Source: Rhyacichthys aspro
Taxonomy: Eukaryota > Chordata > Actinopteri > Gobiiformes > Rhyacichthyidae
Direction: 5' to 3'
DNA: 64,000 bases
Assembly: GCA_036850595.1 (NCBI GenBank)
Contig: CM072161.1
Coordinates: 13,165,905 to 13,229,904 of the forward strand
Below, in pieces: positions 1 to 10,104 of this stretch. The notes under the pieces were generated by a model, which saw only the letters and a list, made by a program, of their open reading frames with translations, did no database searches and was not told the origin of the DNA. Numbering within the stretch: position 1 is the first letter of the stretch; each line of letters begins with the position of its first letter. The position numbers and the translations under genes were made by a program.

Positions 1-1279
1 CTGTTATGTTTCTTTGCACTTCATCTAGACTATGTTCAATGGCTTCGTCACGTGATGTCCTCCAAACTAAGTACCTCATGGTTTAAATGCAACACATCTT
101 CGGATGGTTCCCAGGGCGCGCCAACTTGTATAATACAATAGCGCATTTATCAGCTAATGCTAATTAGACTGTTGCATAGAAACAGGAATAATGTACAGTT
201 ATGTTTCCTATGCTTCCTCTGTTGCAGTGATGTTTTAGGTTTGCACTATGTTCCCTTTTAAAGCTACATGTACACATGCATGCACATACATGTACACATG
301 CTACTGTACACTAAAAAACATGGCAGGACTGCAAGGCTGAATTAGACACATTTAGATTATCTTTAGTATAGTTAGTAAAAAAAAAAATAATGCAGTTTTA
401 AGTCTGTACAAGAGGCAAGCTTCTAAATCTCTTAAAAACTTTGATGAACAGTTCATAACTACAGTGTGTCTTGGGAAGTTGCAGCTTCTTAAAAGTCTGA
501 CTGGGATAAGGCGGCACACACTTTTGTACCTCATTTTAATATTTTCAATTTGACTTTGCTCTTTGTAGCTTGATAAATGTTATCTGCGAAGTCTGATAAA
601 TTAAATTCAACTTTGGTAACTCTGATGTGGATTTCCCTGCCGCAGTCAAAGATGAGCTGAAAAATCGCACTATTTTCCTAATTCAGAGGTTAATCAGCTT
701 TTTAAACAGCTGTTAAGTCGTCACAACTCACACTCACAGCATTGTTTACCTCTTCAGGTGTATTTGAAGGATTTAGACAGCCACTTATGATTTAAATACA
801 AGAGCCGCTTTATACAAGGCATCTGCTGAGATTAACATCATTATCAACTAAATTGATCATGTTATTGTCAACTAAATTATTCAATTTACATTTTTATTCT
901 GTATATCTTCAATCTGTTTATTCTGCCTGCTTCAGTCTAAGTAATAACAAAGCCTTCATTAGCATCCTGATCCTCGCTGCACTAATCTCTCAATGTTACA
1001 GTACAGTGCAATGCTAATGTGTTTTTCATTGGAACTCCAAAGAAACAAACAGCCCTTCCCCTGACAGCAAGGTCTGGAGATTACAGTAAATAACAGAGAA
1101 ATAAAGTTCAAATGAATGGACAGAAATAAAATAGGAGGAGGATGTTAAGGTGTGAATGTTTTGTGGCATAAAGCTTTTCTTACTATTTTTTACATAATCA
1201 TATAGTTCCACTTGTGACTGAAATGCAAACACTAATCAGACAGAAAAGGCAGCCATGGTACAAGCCCGTCAAAGTTGTA

Positions 1280-1733
1280 CAGTGCCATGAAAAAATGATC
1301 CTTCTGCAGCAGGATGTTGTTTCAAAACACACCAACGAATGAAGGTTTTGGAGTGGCCTAGACTTAAATCTGATTGAGATGCTGTGGCCTGACCTTAAAA
1401 ACACGGTTCTCATGTTCAAAAAACGATTGTGGCTGAATTAAAACAATTCTGCAAAGGAAGAATGGGCCCAAAAGTGAACGACTCATCAGTGCTGAGGGCG
1501 GCACAACCAGTTATTAGGTTAAGGGACAACTACTTTTTCACATAAGGCTAGGTAGATTTGGATAGTTTTTTCAGTTAATAAATAAAATCATCACTTAAAA
1601 ACTGCATTTTGTGTTTACTTGACTTATCTTTGTCTAATATTTAAATTTGTTTGATGATCTGAAACATTTAAGTGAAATAAATATACAAAAAAATAAAAAA
1701 TCAGGAAGAGGGCAACACTTTTTTATGGCGCTG
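1280..1733 (+). mobile_element. Degenerate, internally deleted Tc1/mariner-like transposon
   Basis: The 454-bp relic starts CAGTGCCATGAAAAAA and ends with a rough inverted copy, TTTTTTATGGCGCTG. A plus-strand transposase remnant reads LQQDVVSKHT at about 1302-1331, matching the QQD-x-x-x-KHT block around the second catalytic Asp of Tc1-like transposases. After a frameshift, LDLNLIEMLW at about 1358-1387 covers the block with the catalytic Glu. Stops and shifts make it inactive. The DNA-binding half and first catalytic Asp are missing, since a full element is about 1.2-1.6 kb. A possible TA target site flanks the left end at 1278-1279. The 3' 150 bp closely resemble the relic at 47547-47897. 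It is antisense to msi2. Confidence 0.85.
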
Positions 1734-2001
1734 TCTGTGACCTATGCTAAAAGGTTTTTGTTTTCCTGGTCTCTCATTATCATGCTCATTATGACCCTCC
1801 TGACACTACCCTATGACACTCCTGCGCTGACCAATGGGCCTGCAGCTGCTCAGCTCTGTCCATATTCACATCATGTTACGTTTATACAACACATATACAA
1901 GAAAACTTTAAAAGTGATCATCTATTTACATGATCACGATACAGTGTGTCAGTATGTGAAGGTTTAGGCATAGCTTTTATAGCCGGGCCCAAATCTGGAT
2001 T

Positions 2002-2030
2002 TCAATCTGAAACAAGAAGTTTCAGATTGA
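2002..2030. repeat. 12-bp-stem hairpin
   Basis: TCAATCTGAAAC (2002-2013) and GTTTCAGATTGA (2019-2030) are perfect inverted copies around the 5-nt loop AAGAA. No T run follows that would suggest a terminator, and none is expected in this genome. Confidence 0.9.
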
Positions 2031-2309
2031 CATAACAACACGTAACAGTTCCTATATTACAGACCACATTTGCATGCATATATTCTAGTTTTCTGTGTGT
2101 TCAGATGACACTCAGAACGCCACTGTTTGTATCAAAGGCCCCTATCAGCTCACCCAGTCCACTGCAATAAAACGATACACATGCGACTGCCACAAACCAT
2201 TGAGTATGATTCCAAAGTCCTTTCACGTCTTCTAAGAATAATAGGAACCAATCAAGAAGTTGTTTTAATAATCACAAGAGAGCCATAACTTGAAGCTGTG
2301 ATGAGTACC

Positions 2310-2329
2310 AAAAAAAAAAAAAAAAAAAA
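2310..2329. repeat. A20 homopolymer
   Basis: Twenty A on the plus strand with no upstream SINE or retrogene body recognised. Confidence 0.97.
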
Positions 2330-5172
2330 CACTCTTGTTTTTTGTGGCATGCTGCTAATCATTTGTTCCACCTCCGCAACAAGTCTGCGACTGGTAAACA
2401 TCGCTGTCTCCCTGATTGTCACTACACATGCACTGCGCACTATAGCGTTTGAAATTCAAATCAAAACGCTCCTCGTGCCTAATGCTGAAAACACAGGTAA
2501 ACAGTGCGGTTATCACAGCTCTTACAGAGTACAAAGTGCTGATTCTGAGAAGCCCGGCATTTGTTTGTCAAGCACTTTATTGCACTCACAGTTTTAACAG
2601 TGTTTGCATTCATCCTTATTAGACCGAAAACAGCACAAATACTCATAAGATTAAATTAGATTTAGACACGAGCGGAGATTAGTTCTATGCACTTGTGAAC
2701 AGCTGGAGATTTGTGCTCATAATGGCTTCATTTTTAAAAGGAATATACGGTGAAATATGCTGGGAATATACAAATACAGAGCAGCCTAGTGCCTTGGGAG
2801 TTGTAGGTAAAATATTGGGATGTTAATATAATGCTTTCTGCATTTTTTCAGTCCAATTAACGGCAAATAGTAGTGTTTGTGTTACAAATTATACTTCCCA
2901 TTTGTATTCTTTGTGACTGAATTGAAAACAACATACCCCGGATGCATTTGCTTTGTCATATCTCTGTTATTAGGTCAGTACTTAAAAAAAATGTCATATG
3001 TTTATTGCTTCTAATAGACAGCAGGAAAGTCATATAATTAATATATCAAGGTTTGCATTTTACAGTCTTTAGTTAACATATTACATATAAGCCCCAAGGG
3101 TACATTCAAGAATAATTAGATGTTCAAATGGGATGAAATATGATTAAATGTGAAAAATGTTGGTTTATTGCTAATTATTTAAGTGAAATATAGTTTGTCT
3201 GCTCAACACAGGTGCAATCAGAAGCCAAATGTCTCTTAATAGTGTTTCTCTGGTCTGGCTTTAGCATTGGATAAAATTACAGAAATAGATTCAAGCCTGC
3301 AGTGATTGTATTATATTTAATATGCAGCTTAAACCCTTGTAAGCACAAACACTTTTCTCTCCAGCCTCACTGTGTTACTTACAAAGCGTCTGGGTTTGTC
3401 CTTCTGGGAAATGCTCTGACACACAGACCCATTCATTTTGAGGAATGATCTCATTTACATCAGTAATATTGCTCGTCTCAAAGTGCATTAAATAGTAATG
3501 ATGTCTCGGCCAAGATGAGTTCATTCTGTACGCAACTAATGTCATACAAGCAGACGTGGAAACATATTGCATGTGATCGATTTCAGTGTTAATCAATGGC
3601 GGTGTTACAGGGACCATGAAGCAGACTTGTCAGTTGGCGTTTAACACCCGTTTGGCTGATTTCTGCTTTCTAACTAGAAACAGTAAATGCTGGGTTTTAT
3701 TTTGGCCGGGGCTGGGTATATCTCACTTTCCTCAGTTGCAGCATGTCAGTATTAGTTTACTTTCTTTGTCTCTGTGCGACTTATTGAGTTTTCCGACTTA
3801 ATACTGATCAATGTTTTATCACTGTTTTATCTTGACAATTGAACAATTGCCTAAGCCTGTTTTATTCTGCTAACTTCGAACCCCTGAGGTTTGCTGTGTG
3901 TAAAAAAAGCCTTGAAGTGTTGCCCACAATTTATACCTCTTGTATCCAGCAGACTCAGTCCCACTTTCATTTATTTATGTGAGTGTTGCGTACAGTGAGA
4001 AGCCAGTCTTTGATCTGAAATTGGGGAGGCTTTCCACATCTTAGTAAAGACGGACGCTAGTCAATATTTGGCCCGAGGTTATTTAATTTGGACAAGGAAT
4101 TTGATTCATGCATTAAAAATTCCAATTACCCTGTCAAAAGCTGAGCGAGCCCAGAGGAGGCTTTAATCATACAGCTTTATCAAACTCTTTAAATTGAGTT
4201 TAACATGGACAAGATCATACATTTTGCCTCGGGGAAGGTGATATCCCTTAATCTGTCCTAAAGAGTAAACATTTAAAAAATACGTGTTTAACTACTATTT
4301 ATTTTTTATTGAAGAAATACTAAACATTCCCAAGGCATTCAGCCGCATCGCTCTCAGTTACTTTCTACTTTTTGGGATGTCAAGGCTTGATTCATGTGAA
4401 CAAGTTTGTTTTGGGAGCTCATTTGCAGCTTTTGTTTGGACATTTGTTTTCTTTAACCACATAAAAAGCAGGAAACACCATAATGCACATTCAGTGTGTA
4501 TATTCACCTGCGTGACAAGCAGATGCTGCCTCTCTCTCCTGACAAACAACACTGTGGTCAAGAAGAAATGGATCGTATTTCTGATCTGCGGGTGGTCACA
4601 GCTGGACCTGGCATCTTACCATTCCTGAATCTATTTCAGAAAGATATTACAGACATCTGAGCTGCTGTCATACATTTCCCATTCCATCTTATCAGTGGCT
4701 GGAATGATGTCTGGCACGGCAAACAAAGCACGTGAAAAGTCCTTAAATAAAGCATGAAATTGCCAGGACGCCTGTGTAAGCGCAGCCCAGGTACAGCTGC
4801 TCACGTTCAGCGACCGCGCACGCCTCTCATTAAAGTGGCTGGCAGTCACCATCAACACTTTTAATGCACAAAATGACTTCATTCATTTTCCATTACAGAA
4901 CAAACAAAAACATTTAAAAAAAATACACAAAGCACTAGTCCTTTTTCTTCACTGATAAATTTGTATACTTGGAGCCAACGGAGGACAGAGAACTTCCCTC
5001 ATTTCAGCTGTTTGGTCATGGTGACTGTGGGTGAGTGTGGGCGAAATGAAGGGAGTCGTTTACAAAACACACATTGTGTTTAAGCGCAGCATATTAGTAA
5101 GCCTGCTGCAGGGTATTAAGAGACTGATATTGAGTTTATACCTGTGATAGAAGTGGAGACAGACGTACTCAC

Positions 5173-5247
5173 CAGGAAACTGGTAGCTGTAGCTGGGTGT
5201 GAATCCAGTGTATCCACGGCCGTATGTTGCCACAATATTAGGATAAC
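5173..5247 (-). CDS. msi2: Musashi-2 exon: Tyr/Gly-rich segment after the linker
   Basis: This 75-nt exon is the last one visible in transcription order. With the base carried over from exon 9932-10046 it reads SYPNIVATYGRG then YTGFTPSYSYQFP, and leaves one G for the next exon. It corresponds to the Tyr/Gly/Pro-rich segment of MSI2, where mammals have Phe, Pro, Ala and Gly at four of these positions. MSI1 has a clearly different sequence here (Ser-Arg-Ser-Tyr and Thr-Tyr-Gln-Phe-Pro-Glu), so MSI2 is favoured. On the minus strand the acceptor is CTCTTTGTTCTAG and the donor is CTG|GTGAGTACG, both strong. In mammals splicing after this exon goes either to a long Ala-rich C-terminus or to a short alternative tail. 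The phase-1 end here is compatible with both. Neither downstream exon is seen in 1-5172. Confidence 0.96.
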
Positions 5248-8200
5248 CTAGAACAAAGAGCGAGCACAGATGTGACAACAAGATAAATAAGCAGCAGATC
5301 TGATCAAAAGACAATGGTCTGACTGCTATGAATCTCGTATATTGTTTTATACTCAGTTCTGATAAATGAGCGCTTGTCTTCTTGTAATTAACACAAAGCA
5401 GTTTGAGTTTGCTTCTTCTAATAATAATAATCATGATAATTTACCATATCCATTTAAACTCTGTTACAGCAGCCTAGGTTGCTAATCAGCATAAATAAGA
5501 ATTTATGTGTTTGAGCAATTTAGACGATGTGTTCCTGCATTAGGTTTTATTAGAACCTGAATCAAGATGGAGATCCTAAATGGTCAGAAGTGAAATCCCA
5601 GATAAGACAAAAGGCGCAGCTCTGGGTTCTTGACTGTCTACATGTAACTCATTTTAATTCAGTCAACCATAAGTTGGCTGACATTTTTACAGCCCACTGT
5701 AATAACGCTTAATGGCGGGCGCCGAGTGGTGACGTTGGTGTCTGTTTATGTCCTGTTCATTTTAAGCCCAGCACATATTAACGATTGTAAAGACTGGGAA
5801 AACAAGAAGAAACGGAAAGGAATTTGAAAGGAAGCCTGATTGATCACAAACGTGAGACTCAAGATGGAACTCTTAACATAACTAAAGATAACTAACTTGA
5901 TTGGGATTAAAACTCAGCTTAGTGAGAGTGGTTTGTCATATCAGGTCCGTGTCCGAGCACAATCTCGTCAGAAATCCTCACTGGAGGCAACTGAGGAGCA
6001 GCAGCACATCTTATGTATGTGAATTAAGCTGGATGCTTCCTGTACTGACTGTAGAAGTAGCCTTATCTGAGACTATTTCTGATTGTGAAAATGTTTTAAA
6101 ATTTGAAAATGTTTGAAATATTGCATTTTTATCAAGTTCTTATGAGAGATTTGGACTCACTAAAGCTGTACATTCCAGAAGAAAAAGGTGAATTCACATC
6201 AATTAAAGCGGTATTTTTTTGGGGTGTCTAAACCAAAGCCTGCATAAATAAAAGCCTTGTTTATGAGTTACACTGTCCCGATGGGCTGGAGGCCTAAAGA
6301 GGAACCGGTGTCATTAGAAAAATTTAAGAGTAGCAGATGCATTGTTCATCTGCTGTCATGATTCTTATTACAAGCGGAGACCCAGCAGTTAATTAGCTGG
6401 ACAGTTTTCAGGCACAAGCAGCTGTGGGCAACATATTGAGATCCAGGGTGTGAGCGAACGGCCGCTGAGAGCCCACACTTCTGACAAAACCAGAAATCTG
6501 AGGTGGGTGAAAAAGTACTTTACGTCCCTGTCGAATTGGAGGTAATTGGAGCACCATCAAAGGTAAAACAAACATAATAAACCCTCTAATTACAGTATAT
6601 GTCTTATTCTTTATCTTTTTTCCTCAAGCAATTATCCCCTTCAGTCATAATTCTACCATAAATTGCCTAATAAGAGCAAGGCCAGGAATGAATCACTTGA
6701 GTGAACAATAACTCTCTTTCATCGATGTAAGACAAAGTGACCTCAAACGCCTACGAGTGTCTTAGGTTTGAGTTAACTATGTACTACAAACTGCTGGGCT
6801 GTAAATTCCAGCACAAGCAGTCTGTGTCTGGCTCTTAACAGATGTGTGGAGCTTTGAATGAGCTGCTTGTGAATGGGATGGCCTCTCAACAAATACAAAA
6901 TGCAATTTATGGAGCTAAATGGAAATTGCTGTTGATTCAGTGTAAGTAACAAATAAAAGCTTAGATAATTTTATGATGCACTGATATGCGTATCCAGAGC
7001 AGGGCAGGTGTCTCCAATGTTTTCCCAGCTTGTATATCTGAGTATGAGTGCACCTCTACAGGCTTTGCTGTGTGCATGCTCTACTCTGTATGCCTCAGAG
7101 CTTGTGCCAGCTGGAATCAGAAAGGTTGACCTTGGTCATAAATATCTAATCAGTGTTTGCTGTCCATGAAAAAGTTCAATTTATTCCTGACCCAATGGGA
7201 AAGTGAGTGCCTCTCTCAGACCCCTCTCTCGCAGACAAAAAGAAATGCAAGTCTGAGAGGCGGTGAGGGGAAGCGTAACCTGGGATGGATGAAGTAGGAT
7301 GGAGGCTACACCGGAAAAAAATCTTCATCAGCCACTGATGAGAAGTCATCACCAGGAAGCCACAGATGGATAGCTTTCACAAAAGCCCTTACTGTTTGTT
7401 TGCTCTGAAAAGAACTGTTATATGATACGATGAAAAGCTATTACCGACCGCAAAATATAGGATATTATGTGTTTGATACTGTCTTACTGTCAAACAGTAT
7501 AAATGCCAAGCTGAAATGGTGGGCTTATATACTTTAGAACCTCGTACTCCCTGATTTCAACATTTTTTGAAATAGCAAAGCTATTTTTTGCTCTGATATA
7601 TTAAAAAGCATTGGACATGTTGAATGAAGAAATCACAGCAAGTGTCTGAAGAGGAGAGGACTTGAAGAGTGCTGAGAGCAGAGTGAGACATACTCAGATA
7701 AGTAAGTTGTACTTACTAAGCTTCAGCTAGCTTAGCTGTGTAAATTCTAGGACATTTTTTCACAAATATAAGGTTGAAAAAATGTTGAAGAAAAAAGATG
7801 AAAAGCCCCAGTCTTCAAGAGCATTTGGTAAATAAAGCCTGTCATTGTGTATGGCCTGGTGGCGGCCTCTTAGCACTCCTATTTGCCTTATTAATATGCA
7901 TGCTAATGTACCTATTTTATGGCTCAACAGTTCTGATTCACTTTAAAATCAATTATCCATCTGGTACACCCATACCTCGTGTGGGTTCAAATGTGTATTA
8001 ATTTCAGCAAACATACATCGAGCACAACACAATAAAGATAAATGCCTCGATTAGAGCCAGTAAACAAAGGAGCTAAGGATGGCTTTAATGAGATTTGGCA
8101 CAAAAGAAGCTTACACTTTCTTAAATAATGAGCCTAGGGTCCCTTTTTCCAAATGCAAATTATATAAAGGAATGTTTCGCTGTCCTTGTTCCAATTTCAT

Positions 8201-9931
8201 TTAGATAAGAGTGTCTCCAAACAAGTTGGCTGTTAATATTCTCATATGAGCACATCACTGCCTTTTGGCTGCCGTCTCCCAGCGGAGGGGAAGAGTGCTC
8301 TCCTCTTCACACATGCATTAGCCTGTAATAAGTTCGGAAAAGTTCACTGTGCTTGTTAAATACATCCAACAGATGAGATGGAAACAGACATAGATAGACC
8401 TGACAGAAGCATTTGAATGGTCTTTCACCACAAACAATGGAAAGGTCAAGTAGACTATTAACTTCAGATATTATGTAAATTCAGTAATAAAGTGGAAGAA
8501 AACCTCATAGACAGACAAAGTGCAAACAAATATATTTTTGTGGGGGTTTTCACAAAACAAAATAAGAATTCACTGCTTCAAATGTATAATTGTCTGGCTG
8601 GTGTGTCTTAAATCTAGGATTTTAGAAAACCCTGGTAGTCACTAGTTTTTGTCCTTTTATGGAAAGGAAATGCTAAACATGCAACAGATAAATCATCTGC
8701 TCCCCTGATTTCCAAAGCCTTTGTAACATTACCTGATACAGATTCAGCTGCACCTGCCACCAAAGGGAGGGGGAGTGCTTATTCACCCGTAAAAAGACCC
8801 TTTTATCATCAGCCGCATTCCTTTTGCATTTGAAGCGAATGATAAATCTTTTAAGTGAGGGCATATTCATTTGAGGGGGGCGCACATACAAATTACATGA
8901 ATGAAATGTGGAAGAGCGACAGACACGGACAGATAGACAGAAGGCTGGGTGAACACAGGGAGAAAGTGCAATAGTGTTAAATAAAAGGGCCACAGGCATG
9001 GGCTGGATGGTAATGAAGAGGGGTGGGCCAGCAGCTGAGGTCCCTGTAGATGAGATCTCTCCCTGACATGTGTGTCCCCTTCATTACCCATTAAGGGGGG
9101 CACAGTGATGAATCCTTAATATGACATTACACCAATTTTCCTCTTCATTTAGCCTGCTAATGTGCTGGTCTGCTCCTATATGCCCAGGGGCGGCCCGTGC
9201 CAGACTCCACCAGAAATAGACCACAGTGGCCACTGGTGGCACACCTTGAAGCAGCCTAATTAGGGGCAGTGCCCACCTAATGGGGCTATCCAGACCACCG
9301 TTTGCATAAGTTCATTTTTTAACAGGTAGAAATTGATGACTGCATGACATGCCAGTCTGACACTTCCTCTGCACAGTCAACGTCTAACACCTGACAATTT
9401 CATTTACAGCCTGTCTGAAAAGGCCTGTGACTGTGATATTAAACACTGTCTTTAAAGCTGAATAACTCTATAGCCATACTTTGTCCTTAAGGGTTACGTA
9501 AGAAGTAAGTTTTGATAATTTGATAAACATGTGACTTCTGAGAAACTGTGAAATGTTGAATATTGACTATTTGTACAATGCAGAAAAGCAAAATATAGAA
9601 CTTTCTAAGGTGCCTTAATATGACTTTTATTGAAGTAGGACAAATTAGGAGAAGAAGTTCAGATACTAGGAGACACACAAGAGTGTTTACCAGCAGAGTG
9701 AATATCTGAATATTGGTCAGAAATAAACATTCATTTGGATTGTGGTGTTTCTGTGAACCGATTATTACTGAACTATCTTTGATGATGGAATCCCACTTTA
9801 TGATTGGCTGATCATTGACTAAATGATCTGTACTGTACATTTATCTGCCATTATGGTCAACAAAACCATAAGACTGTGTTGGTTGTATTTGAGTGAGTAA
9901 ACTATCTGTATCTTTGTGTATTGGTACTCAC
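5248..9931 (-). other. msi2: msi2 intron, 4.7 kb
   Basis: A complete intron between exons 9932-10046 and 5173-5247, with GTGAGT at its 5' end and TTCTAG at its 3' end on the minus strand. No transposon, RNA gene or extra exon is recognised. The stretch around 8060-8230 is AT-rich unique sequence that looks like possible conserved non-coding DNA, but conservation cannot be judged from one sequence. Confidence 0.85.
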
Positions 9932-10046
9932 TCAGCATGCCCATTCCCAGCATGAAGGCATCCATGGTGTAGGGCAGACCCCTGGCTCTCCCTCGCGTAC
10001 CCGGTGGGAACATCACCTCCTTGGGCTGGGCCTTCTTACATTCTAC
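9932..10046 (-). CDS. msi2: Musashi-2 exon: post-RRM2 linker, MSI2-diagnostic
   Basis: The 115-nt exon encodes 38 residues plus one base. It starts [19 protein letters not shown] and ends [11 protein letters not shown]. The first ten residues close RRM2; the rest is the linker shared by Musashi proteins. The segment [19 protein letters not shown] identifies MSI2, because MSI1 has a different Ser/Arg-rich linker here and Gly-Ile-Gly instead of Gly-Met-Gly near the end. On the minus strand the donor is CTGA|GTGAGTACC, with A instead of the usual G at the last exon base. Joined to exon 5173-5247 it makes a Ser codon (AGT) where mammalian MSI2 has Gly. The acceptor TCTCCATAG is preceded by a 49-nt UG-rich tract (10056-10104) rather than an ordinary polypyrimidine tract, which suggests regulated splicing (inference). 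Confidence 0.97.
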
Positions 10047-10055
10047 CTATGGAGA

Positions 10056-10104
10056 CAGACAAACACACACAAACACACACAGACACAAACACACACACAC
10101 AAAC
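10056..10104 (-). promoter_or_regulatory. UG-rich tract upstream of a 3' splice site
   Basis: On the msi2 sense (minus) strand, this stretch is a chain of GTGTGTGT, TTTGTGTGTG and TGTCTG blocks ending about 10 nt before the AG of exon 9932-10046. UG repeats at acceptors are known binding sites for TDP-43 and CELF proteins, as in CFTR exon 9. Regulation of this exon is an inference. Confidence 0.6.

Larger units (their letters stand above)
1..5172 (-). other. msi2: msi2 intron, 5' portion (window cuts it)
   Basis: This is the intron that follows exon 5173-5247; its other end is outside the window. I searched it for the Ala-rich C-terminal exon and for a short alternative terminal exon such as mammalian MSI2 uses, and found neither on the minus strand. 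It holds a Tc1-like relic (1280-1733), a small hairpin (2002-2030) and a 20-nt A run (2310-2329). If the donor were skipped, the frame would run 37 codons into the intron to a stop near 5060. The rest is AT-rich unique sequence with only short chance ORFs. Confidence 0.85.

Noticed and set aside
2310..2329. Poly(A) tail of a retrogene or SINE
   Set aside because: No retrogene body, tRNA-like promoter boxes or target-site duplication is visible on either side.
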